DNA of 64,000 nucleotides from Clostridia bacterium (GTDB lineage Bacteria; Bacillota; Clostridia; Oscillospirales; Feifaniaceae), in NCBI GenBank assembly GCA_017517965.1, contig JAFWXR010000005.1, forward strand, positions 36,285 through 100,284, read 5' to 3'. The notes beneath the pieces are model-generated. The model ran no database searches. It saw only the letters and a list, made by a program, of their open reading frames with translations, and was not told the DNA's origin. How positions within the stretch are numbered: the stretch's first letter is position 1; each line of letters begins with the position of its first letter. Below are positions 43,189 through 54,074 of this stretch, piece by piece. The position numbers and the translations under genes are program-made.

Positions 43189-44067
43189 ATGTGGAATACT
43201 GATTTAGCACTTGAAGCCCGTGACCTTGCAAGTGCGGCAAGGGGAGATACACAGGGCGTGGAAAGTCAAAGGTACGAAAATTTCGGTGTTACGGTTGATG
43301 AAATAAGAATAATCAATGAAAAAGGGGAGAGGGCACTCGGCAAAAGAAAAGGGACGTATATTACGCTTACTCTTCCCGAAGGCTTTTTGTATGACGATAT
43401 GCTTTTTGAAAATTGCGCCAACGCAATTTCGGCTGAAATTGCAAAACTCGTCAAAGAAAGGGACGTGCTTGTTGCAGGGCTCGGCAATACTGCGGTTACG
43501 GCAGACTCACTCGGTCCGCTGACGGCAGACGGCGTGATATCGACACGCCACATATTAAAAAATATGTTGCCCGACAGTTTCGGCAGGGTGGCATCCGTAA
43601 AGTGCGGTGTTATGGGGCAGACGGGCATTGAATCGGCGGATATAATACGTGGAGTGTGTTCGCAGGCACGTCCCAAAGCGGTCGTTACGGTCGATGCCCT
43701 GACCGCAAGAAGCGTAACGAGGCTTGCGAAAACCGTGCAGATATCCGACTGCGGTATATCACCGGGAAGCGGGGTGGGAAACACGAGGGCGGAACTCTCA
43801 AAGGAAACCATAGGCCTTCCCGTGACCGCAATAGGCGTGCCTACCATCGTGGGCGGTGCAACGCTCGTTGCAGATACGGCACACGAATTGTGTAATGCTG
43901 ACAGGAATGAACTTTATAAACTTTCCAAAGATAAATTAAGCGGATTTTTCGTCACGCCCAAGGATATAGATATAATATCGGAAAGAATGTCAAGGCTCAT
44001 ATCGGTATCGTTTAATATGTTTGCACACGGACTTGAGTTTGCCGAGGCGGTTTCCTTTATGAATTAA
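43189..44067 (+). CDS. gpr: Germination protease GPR
   Basis: 292-residue aspartic-type peptidase (family A25) that degrades small acid-soluble proteins in germinating spores. Short propeptide with TDLALEARDLA; then VLVAGLGNTAVTADSLGPLT, VISTRHI, VKCGVMGQTGIES, TVDALTARS and ISPGSGVGN. It shows that the host forms endospores. AGGAAAGGA precedes the ATG. A sporulation sigma-factor promoter could not be assigned by eye. Confidence 0.95.
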   Translation: MWNTDLALEARDLASAARGDTQGVESQRYENFGVTVDEIRIINEKGERALGKRKGTYITLTLPEGFLYDDMLFENCANAISAEIAKLVKERDVLVAGLGNTAVTADSLGPLTADGVISTRHILKNMLPDSFGRVASVKCGVMGQTGIESADIIRGVCSQARPKAVVTVDALTARSVTRLAKTVQISDCGISPGSGVGNTRAELSKETIGLPVTAIGVPTIVGGATLVADTAHELCNADRNELYKLSKDKLSGFFVTPKDIDIISERMSRLISVSFNMFAHGLEFAEAVSFMN

Positions 44068-44098
44068 CCGTTTATTAACAAATTTTTTTAAAAAAGTA

Positions 44099-44128
44099 TT
44101 GACACTCGGAGTGGCAGAGTGCTAATAT
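44099..44128 (+). promoter_or_regulatory. Promoter of the hrcA operon with CIRCE operator 1
   Basis: -35 TTGACA (44099-44104), 18-nt spacer, -10 TAATAT (44123-44128). A CIRCE-type repeat covers the same bases: TTGACACTC, 9-nt gap, GAGTGCTAA (44099-44125), with two changes in the left half that create the -35 box. HrcA binding here would block RNA polymerase. Confidence 0.85.
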
Positions 44129-44142
44129 ACAAATAGAAAGAG

Positions 44143-44169
44143 TTAGCACTCGTAAACAACAAGTGCTAA
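44143..44169 (+). promoter_or_regulatory. CIRCE operator 2
   Basis: TTAGCACTC, 9-nt gap, AAGTGCTAA: perfect left half and one mismatch in the right half, 7 nt before the hrcA start codon. With operator 1 it makes a double HrcA site. Confidence 0.9.
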
Positions 44170-44175
44170 AAAGGG

Positions 44176-45261
44176 GTGACGGGTACGGAACTTACGGAAA
44201 GACGAAGGGAGATTCTCTTCGCGATAATCGAAGAATATATAAGAACGGCTGAACCTGTCGGCTCCAAGGCAATATGTGAAAAATATATGCCCGGCATTTC
44301 TTCGGCAACCGTCCGAAATGAAATGGCGGCACTTACCGAAATGGGCTACATCGAACAGCCGCACACGTCGGCAGGCAGGATTCCGAGTGAACTCGGTTAC
44401 AGGTGTTACGTCAATGCGATGTCGCAGGACGGGGACATTTCCGATATGGATGAACGCAAGGTAAGGCGCACTCTTTCAGGTCAGGTGACCGAGCTTGAAA
44501 AACTGCTCGAAGCGGTCAGCAGGCAGATAAGTGAGATGACACGGCTTGTGACGGTTACTACGATGCCCTGCTATTCAAACAACCGTATAAAACGCTTTGA
44601 ACTCATCAGTGTTGACGATTATGCTTTTGCACTGGTGGTTGTAACAAAAAGCGGTATCGTAAAAAATAAGGTGTTCCGCACACCGATGCAGATGGATGAA
44701 ATTGACCTTTCGAGAATATCATCTGTATTAAACAGAAGGTTTTCAAATCTCTCGGTAGACAGGATAACGCTCCCCGTACTTTTGTCGGTGCGTGATGAAC
44801 TTGCGGATTTCGGCTATATAACGCCGCCGCTTCTAAAGTTTATTTACGAAACGGTTGAGTCGATGGGCAGAAGTGAAGTTGTGATTACGGGTGCCTCAAA
44901 GGTGCTTGATTATCCCGAATTTTGTGATACCGACACGGCAAAGGCAATTTTCTCGATACTTGACGATAAAGATGAGTTACGAAGGCTTCTTAGAAGCGAC
45001 GAAAACTCCGACAGTATTGTGAGGACGTTTATAGGAAATGAAAATAAGAATCCGCATCTTCGAAATTCCGCAATGGTAATAGGAAATTACAAGATAGGCG
45101 GTAAAACGGTCGGTTCAATATGCGTTATAGGGCCGACGAGGCTTAATTACAGCGGTGTAATAGCAAAAATGGAACACTTTACTTTATCGCTCAACGCGGT
45201 GCTGGAGGAGAGTTTCAGAAACAATGCAGATATAATGAGAAAACTTTTAGGAGACAGATAA
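44176..45261 (+). CDS. hrcA: Heat-inducible transcription repressor HrcA
   Basis: 361 residues. Winged-helix DNA-binding region at the N-terminus: ELTERRREILFAIIEEYIRT, EPVGSKAI, SSATVRNEMAALTEMGYIEQ and HTSAGRIPSELGYR. The rest is the GAF-like HrcA domain. It represses class I heat-shock genes through CIRCE sites, with GroEL as activity sensor. It starts with GTG placed very close to an AAGGGG; no other in-frame start exists upstream of a stop. It autoregulates through the two CIRCE sites. Confidence 0.95.
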   Translation: MTGTELTERRREILFAIIEEYIRTAEPVGSKAICEKYMPGISSATVRNEMAALTEMGYIEQPHTSAGRIPSELGYRCYVNAMSQDGDISDMDERKVRRTLSGQVTELEKLLEAVSRQISEMTRLVTVTTMPCYSNNRIKRFELISVDDYAFALVVVTKSGIVKNKVFRTPMQMDEIDLSRISSVLNRRFSNLSVDRITLPVLLSVRDELADFGYITPPLLKFIYETVESMGRSEVVITGASKVLDYPEFCDTDTAKAIFSILDDKDELRRLLRSDENSDSIVRTFIGNENKNPHLRNSAMVIGNYKIGGKTVGSICVIGPTRLNYSGVIAKMEHFTLSLNAVLEESFRNNADIMRKLLGDR

Positions 45262-45735
45262 ATGGCAGACGAAAAGATTGAAGAGGTTACCGAAGAGGTA
45301 GCCGAAACGGAAAATTTTGAGCAGCAGCTCAAAGAGGCAAACGACAAATATATATATCTTGCGGCAGAGTACGATAACTACCGCAAACGTACCGCAAAAG
45401 AAAAGGAAACGATGTATTCTTCGGGCGTTGCTGATACGCTTGAAGCGCTTCTCACTTTCATAGACGATTTTGAAAGGGCGGTTGCAGCACCCTGTACGGA
45501 TGAAGCGTATAAAAAGGGTATAGATATGGTATCTGCAAAACTTGCCGATTTTATGGCAAAGCAGGGCATTGAAGAAATAGATACAAGCGGTGAATTTGAC
45601 CCCGAGGTACACAATGCGGTGCTTCATGAGGAGGATGAATCGCTTCCTGAAAACAGCATTTCTGCAGTTCTTGCAAAGGGCTACAAGGTCAGAGGCAAGG
45701 TTGTAAGATGTGCAATGGTTAAAGTTGCTAATTAA
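45262..45735 (+). CDS. grpE: Nucleotide exchange factor GrpE
   Basis: 157 residues. Acidic N-terminal region with a long coiled coil (EQQLKEANDKYIYLAAEYDN), then YRKRTAKEKE, LLTFIDDFERA and the beta domain ending VLAKGYKVRGKVVRCAMVKV. It releases ADP from DnaK. The ATG directly follows the hrcA stop codon. Confidence 0.96.
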   Translation: MADEKIEEVTEEVAETENFEQQLKEANDKYIYLAAEYDNYRKRTAKEKETMYSSGVADTLEALLTFIDDFERAVAAPCTDEAYKKGIDMVSAKLADFMAKQGIEEIDTSGEFDPEVHNAVLHEEDESLPENSISAVLAKGYKVRGKVVRCAMVKVAN

Positions 45736-45743
45736 AATTTTAG

Positions 45744-47576
<1,833 letters not shown>

Positions 47577-47587
47577 TAAAATTATGA

Positions 47588-47614
47588 GGTACGGGGCGTT
47601 TTTCGTCCCGTACC
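47588..47614 (+). other. Hairpin between dnaK and dnaJ
   Basis: GGTACGGG / CCCGTACC with an 11-nt loop. No T run follows, so it is more likely an mRNA stabiliser or processing site protecting the dnaK message than a terminator. Confidence 0.6.
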
Positions 47615-47625
47615 GTTGAGGGTTT

Positions 47626-48765
47626 ATGGCAGATAAAAGAGATTATTATGAGGTGCTCGGAATCGGTAAAGACGCGTCCGAAGCCGAGATAAAAAAAGCA
47701 TATCGCACAATGGCGAAAAAGTACCACCCCGATATGAATAAAGAGGCTGGTGCCGAAGAAAAGTTCAAGGAAGTCAACGAGGCTTATGCCGTTTTGTCCG
47801 ACCCCGATAAGAAGTCGAGGTACGACCAGTACGGTTTTGCAGGTGTTGACCCAAATTACGGTGGCGGTGCCGGTGGCTTCTCGGGTGGCTTTTCGGGCGA
47901 TTTCGGTGACTTTGGCGACATTTTCTCAAGCTTCTTCGGCGGTGGCGGCGGATTCGGCGGCAGAACAAGAAGCAATCCCAACGCACCCAGACGCGGTGAG
48001 GACGTGCAGATTACCGAAACTATCACTTTTGAAGAGGCGGCTTTCGGTGTCAAGAAGCGTGTTGAATATTACCGCATAGAAAGTTGTCCCGACTGTCACG
48101 GAAGCGGTGCACAGCCCGGCACGGGTGTTGATACCTGTCCCGAATGTAGAGGAAGCGGTGTCGTCACCAACGTTCAGCAGACGATATTCGGTATGACGCA
48201 GACACAGTCTGTATGTCACCGTTGCGGCGGCTCGGGTAAGATAATAAAAACGCCCTGTACCAAGTGTAAGGGCAAGGGCAGAATAAAGAAAAAAGCAAAG
48301 CTTGAGGTTACCATTCCGGCAGGTGTCGACAACGGCAACAGCCTGCCCGTAAGAGGTATGGGTAATATGGGCAAAAACGGCGGCGAGGCAGGCGATTTGT
48401 ATATCGTTCTTCGTGTTACGCCCCACCGTATTTTTGAAAGACAGGGCAAGGATATTTACTGTGATATCCCCGTTTCTTTCCTTGACCTTATGCTCGGCGG
48501 TAAGATAAAGGTGCCGACTCTTGAGGGTGAAGTTGAACATAAACTGCCCGAAGGTACGCAGACCCATACGAGGTTTACGCTTGCAGGAAAGGGTATTGCA
48601 GGCATAAATTCAAGGGGCAAGGGCAATCTCTATTTCAGGGTAATTGCGGATACGCCTAAGGACATCACTTCAGCGCAGAAGAAACTTGCGGAAAAACTTG
48701 CCGAAAGCTTTGATGATAAGCAGTTTGAACGCAGAAAAAAGTTCAAAGATAAGGTTAAAATATGA
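47626..48765 (+). CDS. dnaJ: Co-chaperone DnaJ (Hsp40)
   Basis: 379 residues. J domain (1-70) with the HPD motif in [10 protein letters not shown], a Gly/Phe-rich linker ([19 protein letters not shown]), four CxxCxGxG zinc repeats ([32 protein letters not shown]) and the C-terminal client-binding domain. Its stop codon overlaps the rnhA start. Confidence 0.97.
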   Translation: MADKRDYYEVLGIGKDASEAEIKKAYRTMAKKYHPDMNKEAGAEEKFKEVNEAYAVLSDPDKKSRYDQYGFAGVDPNYGGGAGGFSGGFSGDFGDFGDIFSSFFGGGGGFGGRTRSNPNAPRRGEDVQITETITFEEAAFGVKKRVEYYRIESCPDCHGSGAQPGTGVDTCPECRGSGVVTNVQQTIFGMTQTQSVCHRCGGSGKIIKTPCTKCKGKGRIKKKAKLEVTIPAGVDNGNSLPVRGMGNMGKNGGEAGDLYIVLRVTPHRIFERQGKDIYCDIPVSFLDLMLGGKIKVPTLEGEVEHKLPEGTQTHTRFTLAGKGIAGINSRGKGNLYFRVIADTPKDITSAQKKLAEKLAESFDDKQFERRKKFKDKVKI

Positions 48766-49229
48766 AAAAAGTAACTATTTATTCCGACGGTGCGTGCAGC
48801 GGTAATCCCGGTGCAGGCGGATACGGCACGATACTCTGCTACGGTACGGCGAAAAAAGAGGTGTCGGCAGGTTTTTTCAATACAACCAACAACAGAATGG
48901 AACTTCTCGGCGCGATAACGGGGCTATCTCTGCTCAATGAGCCGTGTGAGGTCGAGCTTGTCACGGACTCGAAATACGTCTGTGACGGGCTTTCTAAAGG
49001 CTGGGCAAGAAGCTGGCAGCAAAACGGCTGGCGCAAGGCAGATAAGAAAAAAGCGCAGAATATCGACCTGTGGGAAAGACTTCTCACACTTACGGAGATA
49101 CATTCTGTCAGCGTGACGTGGGTAAAGGGCCATGCGGAGAACGAGTTTAATAACCGTTGCGACGAACTTGCAGTTGAAGCGTCCCACTCCCCGAAATTTG
49201 AAGACTATGGATACGAAAAAGAGGCTTAA
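48762..49229 (+). CDS. rnhA: Ribonuclease HI
   Basis: 155 residues. [20 protein letters not shown] holds the first catalytic Asp; [10 protein letters not shown] the Glu; [12 protein letters not shown] the second Asp; and [18 protein letters not shown] the loop His and last Asp. It removes RNA from RNA-DNA hybrids. The ATG overlaps the dnaJ stop codon (ATGA), so it is translated as part of the heat-shock operon, an uncommon partner. Confidence 0.96.
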   Translation: MKKVTIYSDGACSGNPGAGGYGTILCYGTAKKEVSAGFFNTTNNRMELLGAITGLSLLNEPCEVELVTDSKYVCDGLSKGWARSWQQNGWRKADKKKAQNIDLWERLLTLTEIHSVSVTWVKGHAENEFNNRCDELAVEASHSPKFEDYGYEKEA

Positions 49230-49243
49230 ACAGCCTCTTTTTT
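49216..49243 (+). terminator. Terminator of the hrcA-rnhA operon
   Basis: AAAAAGAGGC / GCCTCTTTTTT; the loop contains the rnhA stop codon TAA. The motif AATTCGGAATTT follows directly. Confidence 0.85.
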
Positions 49244-49256
49244 AATTCGGAATTTC

Positions 49257-49380
49257 GTCCTCACAAACTTCGCTTAATTCCATTTTTGCTATCTGCAAAA
49301 ATTTCATCTGCTTCGTTGCTCGTCCTCTTCCCACCACGACGCATTTCGCTTCGCTTCATTCTGCCTCGTGTCGGGAGCCC
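49257..49380. repeat. Intergenic structured repeat, copy B
   Basis: About 124 bp matching the repeat inside the FMN riboswitch (1191-1305): the same GTCCTCACAAACTTCGCTTA start, ATTTTTGC / GCAAAAAT hairpin and GGGAGCCC end, with divergence in the middle. It fills most of the gap between rnhA and the next gene. No coding potential. Confidence 0.75.
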
Positions 49381-49384
49381 TTTT

Positions 49385-49416
49385 AAAAGAAACTTCGCAC
49401 CGAAGTTTCTTTTTTA
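49385..49416 (+). terminator. Terminator-like hairpin after repeat copy B
   Basis: AGAAACTTCG / CGAAGTTTCT with a 3-nt loop, flanked by A and T runs. It is effective on either strand. Confidence 0.7.
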
Positions 49417-49418
49417 TT

Positions 49419-49473
49419 CACGCTGACTTCCAATAAAGTCAGTAAGTTTACTCACTTACTTAAAGTAAGCGTG
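49419..49473. other. Three-hairpin palindromic segment
   Basis: CACGCT (49419-49424) pairs with AGCGTG (49468-49473) and encloses short hairpins CTGACTT / AAAGTCAG, TAAGT / ACTTA and TTACTT / AAGTAA. A 55-nt multi-branch fold of unknown role; it may be part of a repeat. Confidence 0.45.
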
Positions 49474-49504
49474 AAGGTGGTAGCATGTAAATGTCTAAAA
49501 CAAC

Positions 49505-49533
49505 TTGTAAAACTATGTCGATTATGATATGGT
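49505..49533 (+). promoter_or_regulatory. Probable promoter of the orphan gene at 49.6 kb
   Basis: -35 TTGTAA (49505-49510), 17-nt spacer, -10 TATGGT (49528-49533). Confidence 0.5.
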
Positions 49534-49587
49534 TTATTTACCACACTTTTTTATAAAAATATTGTAAACAAGGGAGTGCATAAAACG

Positions 49588-50295
49588 ATGAAAGAAACTT
49601 GGACAAGGATAATAAGTATAATACTAATAGTGGTGGTTTTTCGTTTTGCAGGTGGAATGATGGGTGGATATATGGCTCGGCAAAATACACAGCAGGGAAT
49701 GGATGAACTGTTGCAGGCATCTAAAGAATACATAAGTGGGACTTGTACCTCTACAAAATATGATTCAAACTTTTGGAACATAAACTTTCAGACATCAGAA
49801 AATTGGCAAATGTATTCCGCTGAAGAATTAGAAGAGATGAATAAAACTTTAAAAAAAGGCAGTAAGGCTAACTCTATTGAATACTTTGAAAATAATGGTA
49901 TTAAATACGATGAACAAACGGTTGAAGATATGCATGATATAATGCTTAATCAATATGAAATGGGAGCATTGTATTATCAGAATGAAGAAGTTGTTGGTGA
50001 AGTAACTATGCAAGTTGCTGATGCTATGGGATACTCTTTTGATGAATGGATGGATATGTTTTTTAACACATCAACGTTAAAATCAATGGGGAATGTGTCA
50101 ATGAGTGAACAGATAATTGCCGGTGAAAAATATAAAACAATTAAAGCCGAATATGTATATGATGGAATGGGTATGACAAGTTATGTGTTTTTAAGATATA
50201 AAGATGGTATTGTATGTACATTAAATTGCAAATATTCTTCTAACTATGAAGAAGTATTAAATTCCTTTTTGACACAAACTTCTGCAAATAATTGA
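49588..50295 (+). CDS. Membrane-anchored protein of unknown function
   Basis: 235 residues, not recognised. A single hydrophobic helix at about 8-28 (IISIILIVVVFRFAGGMMGG) would anchor it, with an outer, acidic domain of about 200 residues. No Cys motif or catalytic signature is visible. The codons are clearly AT-richer than those of the flanking genes, and it lies between repeats and a terminator, which suggests recent acquisition. Start: ATG at 49588 after AGGGAG; a GTG at 49576 overlaps that site. Confidence 0.65.
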   Translation: MKETWTRIISIILIVVVFRFAGGMMGGYMARQNTQQGMDELLQASKEYISGTCTSTKYDSNFWNINFQTSENWQMYSAEELEEMNKTLKKGSKANSIEYFENNGIKYDEQTVEDMHDIMLNQYEMGALYYQNEEVVGEVTMQVADAMGYSFDEWMDMFFNTSTLKSMGNVSMSEQIIAGEKYKTIKAEYVYDGMGMTSYVFLRYKDGIVCTLNCKYSSNYEEVLNSFLTQTSANN

Positions 50296-50315
50296 TCAAA
50301 TATATTTGAATATTT

Positions 50316-50348
50316 AAACGGATGCATTTTAAATTGTATCCGTTTTTT
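50316..50348 (+). terminator. Terminator after the orphan gene
   Basis: AAACGGAT / ATCCGTTT with a 14-nt loop, then six T. Confidence 0.8.
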
Positions 50349-50490
50349 GTTGTTGATAAAGAATTTTTTATGAAGCAATCTCAATAAAAATATTTCACCG
50401 AAAATAAAGTTACAGAATATAATATTGTTTCTTTACTATAACACTGTTTTTATGTTAAAATACAAATATTATTGAACTTTAAGGGGTAAT

Positions 50491-51363
50491 ATGGAAAAGA
50501 AATCTAAACTTATGCTTATATCGGCGGTGCTGATGTTCGGCACTATCGGAATATTCCGCAGATATACCGATATATCCTCCTCAATACTTGCTATGGTGAG
50601 GGGGTTTATCGGCTCGCTTTTCTTAGTCGGTGTGATGCTTGCTAAAAAGCAGAAGTTCTCACTCGGAAAATCCAAAAAAGATTTTATCCTGCTCTGCATT
50701 TCGGGTATGGCGATAGGCATTAACTGGATACTCATTTTTGAGGCTTACCTTTATACGTCGGTTGCGGTGGCAACGCTCTGCTACTATATGGCACCGATAT
50801 TCGTGCTTGCCGCCTCGCCTTTGGTTGGGGAAAGGCTCACACTTAAAAAGACACTCTGTATCGTGGCTGCGCTTATAGGTATGGTATTCGTGTCGGGCGT
50901 ACTGCAGACGGGGCTTGACGGCATAACGGGTGCGCTTCTTGCACTCGGTGCGGCGGCACTCTACGCAAGCGACATTATGATAAACAAAAAGGTTACACAC
51001 GTGCCTGCCTATGACAGAACGGTGGTACAGCTTTTTGTGGCGGCACTCGTCGTCGTGCCGTACGTGATACTCACCGAGGACGTTGGACATGCACTGGCTA
51101 CGGCAGATACCCTTTCGGTTATACTTATGATTGTAATGGGCGTATTGCACACGGGTGTGGCGTATGCACTCTATTTCGGCTCAATGGAAAAATTAAAGGT
51201 GCAGACGGTGGCACTTTACAGTTACATAGATCCCATAACGGCAATAATACTATCGGCAATAATTTTCAAAGAAAACATCGGCTGGACGGGCATCGTGGGA
51301 ATGGTGCTCATACTCGGCTCAACAATAATCAGCGAATTAAGTGACAAGGCGGTAAAAGAATAA
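50491..51363 (+). CDS. EamA/DMT-family transporter
   Basis: 290 residues, ten membrane helices in two EamA halves. Typical pieces: MAIGINWILIFEAYLYTSVA, ATLCYYMAPIFVL, and YSYIDPITAIILSAIIFKE. The family exports or imports small metabolites; the substrate is unknown. AAGGGGT precedes the ATG. Its stop codon overlaps the tex start (TAATG), so the two are co-transcribed. Confidence 0.88.
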   Translation: MEKKSKLMLISAVLMFGTIGIFRRYTDISSSILAMVRGFIGSLFLVGVMLAKKQKFSLGKSKKDFILLCISGMAIGINWILIFEAYLYTSVAVATLCYYMAPIFVLAASPLVGERLTLKKTLCIVAALIGMVFVSGVLQTGLDGITGALLALGAAALYASDIMINKKVTHVPAYDRTVVQLFVAALVVVPYVILTEDVGHALATADTLSVILMIVMGVLHTGVAYALYFGSMEKLKVQTVALYSYIDPITAIILSAIIFKENIGWTGIVGMVLILGSTIISELSDKAVKE

Positions 51364-53504
51364 TGGACATTATCAAAATACTTTCGGACGAACTCAAAAT
51401 AAGAGAAAGTCAGGCAAAAGCGGCGGTAGAACTCATTGACGAGGGAAACACCATTCCCTTTATTGCAAGATACCGTAAGGAAGCGACGGGAAGTCTTGAT
51501 GACAACGTGCTCCGTGACCTTTTTGACAGACTGACGTACCTTCGCAATCTTGATGAAAAAATCGAAGATACGATAAGGCTTATTGATGAGCAGGGCAAAC
51601 TCACCGAAGAGATAGAAAAGGCACTTCGCAGTGCGCAGACCGTGACGGAGGTTGATGATATTTACCGTCCGTTCAGACCCAAAAGAAGAACGAGGGCAAC
51701 GGTTGCAAAAGAAAAGGGACTTGAACCGCTTGCAGAGATACTTCTTGCGCAGGACGGGGCAGATCCGATGGAAATTGCTTTGTCATATATAGACGAAGAA
51801 AAGGGCGTTGAAAATGCCGAGCAGGCGTTAGCAGGTGCAAAGGATATAATAGCGGAAAACGTGTCCGACAATGCCGATTTCCGCAAGTGGATAAGGGATT
51901 ACACCAAAAAGAACGGCTATCTCGTCTGCAAGGCAAAGACGGAGGATGACACCGTTTACCGTATGTACTACGATTACAGAGAGCCTTTGTCAAAGGTTGC
52001 CTCACACCGCCTTCTTGCCGTTAACAGAGGCGAGAAAGAGGGTATACTTTCAGCAAAAATTGAGATAGACAGCGAGAATATCATAAACTTCCTCAAGGTG
52101 CGTATGTGCAAGAGAAATGCCGCACCATCAAGTGAACTTGTGGCAGAGGCGGCGCAGGACGGTTATGAAAGACTTATTGCACCCTCGGTTGAAAACGAGG
52201 TAAGAGGCATCATAACCGACAGCGCACAGACTCAGGCGATTGCGGTTTTCGGTGAAAACCTTAAAAATCTTCTTCTCGTACCGCCCGTAAAGGGTAAAAC
52301 GGTAATGGGTTTTGACCCTGCTTACAGAACGGGTTGTAAAATTGCCGTCGTAAACGAGACGGGCGACGTGCTTGACACGACGGTTGTGTATCCCACACCT
52401 CCGCAGAACAAGACAGAAGAGGCGGAAAAAACGCTTACACGTCTTATTGACAAGCATAATATAGACATAATTTCAATCGGAAACGGTACTGCATCAAAAG
52501 AGAGTGAGATTTTCGTAAGCGAACTCATTTCTAAACTTGATCGAGACGTAAAATATATGGTCGTATCCGAAGCAGGTGCATCGGTTTACTCTGCATCAAA
52601 ACTCGGTGCGGCAGAATTTCCGCAGTTTGACGTTTCGCTTAGAAGTGCGGTTTCTATCGCAAGAAGATTGCAGGACCCGCTTGCAGAACTTGTTAAGATT
52701 GACCCCAAGTCAATCGGTGTAGGTCAGTATCAGCACGATATGGAGCCGAAAAAGCTGTCGGCAAGTCTTGACGGTGTCGTTGAATATTGTGTTAACAGCG
52801 TAGGTGTTGACCTCAATACTGCATCTGCACCGCTTTTATCACACATTTCAGGCATAAATGCGAAAACGGCACAGAACATCATTGATTTCCGCACCGAAGC
52901 AAAGCGATTCAAAAAGAGAAGTGAACTCAAAAAGGTAAAGGGAATAGGTGAGAAGGCATATCAGCAGTGTGCGGGATTTTTGCGAATTCCCGGCGGTGAC
53001 GATATACTTGACAATACCTCAGTTCACCCCGAAAGCTACGATGCGGTAAAAAAACTGCTCTCACTTTGCGGTTTCACGCTTGATGACGTGGTCAACAAGA
53101 ATATCGGTACACTCAAAAGCATAGTTGAAAAGACGGGTAAAGAGGAGGTTGCCGAAAAAATCGGCATCGGCGTACCCACTCTTGAAGATATTTTGCAGGA
53201 GCTTGCAAAGCCCGGCCGTGACCCCCGTGACGAGCTTCCGCAGCCCATGCTCAGAAGTGACGTTATGGATATAAACAGCCTTAAAAAAGGTATGGTGCTC
53301 AAGGGCACGGTGAGAAACGTTGCCGATTTCGGTGCATTCGTTGACATCGGCGTTCATCAGGACGGACTTGTTCACATCAGTCAGCTGTCGGATAAGTTTG
53401 TAAAACGTGCCATGGACGTAGTTTCCGTCGGCGACATAATCAAGGTCGAGATACTTGACGTTGACGTGGCAAAAAAGAGAATATCACTCAAAAAAGTGGA
53501 CTAA
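51363..53504 (+). CDS. tex: Tex-family RNA-binding transcription accessory protein
   Basis: 713 residues. Tex N-terminal helical region (IPFIARYRKEATGSLDD), RNase H-like YqgF domain (VMGFDPAYRTGCKIAVVNET), helix-hairpin-helix domain (SGINAKTAQNIIDFR, KVKGIGEKAYQQCAGF) and a C-terminal S1 domain (GTVRNVADFGAFVDIGVHQD). Tex binds RNA polymerase and nucleic acids and is broadly conserved. It overlaps the DMT gene by 1 nt. Confidence 0.96.
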   Translation: MDIIKILSDELKIRESQAKAAVELIDEGNTIPFIARYRKEATGSLDDNVLRDLFDRLTYLRNLDEKIEDTIRLIDEQGKLTEEIEKALRSAQTVTEVDDIYRPFRPKRRTRATVAKEKGLEPLAEILLAQDGADPMEIALSYIDEEKGVENAEQALAGAKDIIAENVSDNADFRKWIRDYTKKNGYLVCKAKTEDDTVYRMYYDYREPLSKVASHRLLAVNRGEKEGILSAKIEIDSENIINFLKVRMCKRNAAPSSELVAEAAQDGYERLIAPSVENEVRGIITDSAQTQAIAVFGENLKNLLLVPPVKGKTVMGFDPAYRTGCKIAVVNETGDVLDTTVVYPTPPQNKTEEAEKTLTRLIDKHNIDIISIGNGTASKESEIFVSELISKLDRDVKYMVVSEAGASVYSASKLGAAEFPQFDVSLRSAVSIARRLQDPLAELVKIDPKSIGVGQYQHDMEPKKLSASLDGVVEYCVNSVGVDLNTASAPLLSHISGINAKTAQNIIDFRTEAKRFKKRSELKKVKGIGEKAYQQCAGFLRIPGGDDILDNTSVHPESYDAVKKLLSLCGFTLDDVVNKNIGTLKSIVEKTGKEEVAEKIGIGVPTLEDILQELAKPGRDPRDELPQPMLRSDVMDINSLKKGMVLKGTVRNVADFGAFVDIGVHQDGLVHISQLSDKFVKRAMDVVSVGDIIKVEILDVDVAKKRISLKKVD

Positions 53505-53535
53505 AAAAGAAGGTGGATTTTCCACCTTCTTTTTT
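53503..53535 (+). terminator. Terminator after tex
   Basis: AAGAAGGTGGA / TCCACCTTCTT with T runs at the 3' side. Its last bases overlap the stop codon of the convergent small ORF. Confidence 0.9.
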
Positions 53536-53692
53536 ATACCTCGTGTTCTTTTACCCATTCGGGTTTGTTGTTAAAGAGGTCTTTGGCAGGGATTGACATC
53601 AATCGGTCGAGCTCTGCGGTGTCGTTATCTTCCGTTGTGACGTTTTTGCTGACAAATTTATCAAGTCCCTTGCGGTAATCGGGTTTTTCCAT
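53534..53692 (-). CDS. Small protein of 52 residues, unknown function
   Basis: Starts MEKPDYRKGLDKFV and ends FNNKPEWVKEHEV; hydrophilic, no Cys, no signal peptide. Its ATG at 53692 has GGAAG about 8 nt upstream, and its stop codon lies in the tex terminator, so this hairpin can end both genes. Codon use resembles the neighbours, with no long antisense frame imposing it. A real gene is likely but unproved. Confidence 0.6.
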   Translation of the reverse strand: MEKPDYRKGLDKFVSKNVTTEDNDTAELDRLMSIPAKDLFNNKPEWVKEHEV

Positions 53693-53762
53693 AATCATCT
53701 TCCTTTCTTACAATATTATTTTGCCAAAAAGAAAAACAGGTATGCGTTGACGTGAAAAACTA

Positions 53763-53790
53763 TTGAATAAATGACTAATTATGCTATAAT
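53763..53790 (+). promoter_or_regulatory. Promoter of the XRE/LuxR pair
   Basis: -35 TTGAAT (53763-53768), 16-nt spacer, -10 TATAAT (53785-53790). Confidence 0.7.
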
Positions 53791-53827
53791 ATGATATATA
53801 AGTAAAATTATTCGGGCGGGTGCTGTT

Positions 53828-54061
53828 GTGGTAAACGGAATTGCGTTAAAAGTTAAGACGATGGACTTTCAGGATCAGGTAAAGTTTGTCCGAATGCATC
53901 TGCAACTCAGTCAGGAGGAGCTTGCCAGACAAATGGGTATTTCCTTTGCAACGGTAAGCAGGTGGGAAAGAGAGAGCAGAAAACCGCAGCTTGCTCTGCT
54001 GGGAAAGTTCTATTCCTTCTGTCAGAGAAACGGAATAGAAATAGATTTATGTGACATATGA
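53828..54061 (+). CDS. XRE-family helix-turn-helix protein
   Basis: 77 residues, cytoplasmic. HTH_3 fold: VRMHLQLSQEELARQMGISF, ATVSRWERESRKPQLALLGK. There is no added sensor domain. The GTG at 53828 has GGGCGGG 7 nt upstream; an ATG at 53861 (66 residues) is the alternative. It ends 13 nt before the membrane LuxR-type regulator and is probably in one transcript with it. Confidence 0.85.
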   Translation: MVNGIALKVKTMDFQDQVKFVRMHLQLSQEELARQMGISFATVSRWERESRKPQLALLGKFYSFCQRNGIEIDLCDI

Positions 54062-54074
54062 TGGGGAATTTGAA

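Noticed and set aside
43266..43847. Minus-strand frame of 193 codons across gpr
   Set aside because: Antisense shadow of a clearly recognised gene. Ser/Thr/Val-rich with no domain and no start signal. The same holds for 5077-5463, 32815-33294 and 47926-48567.
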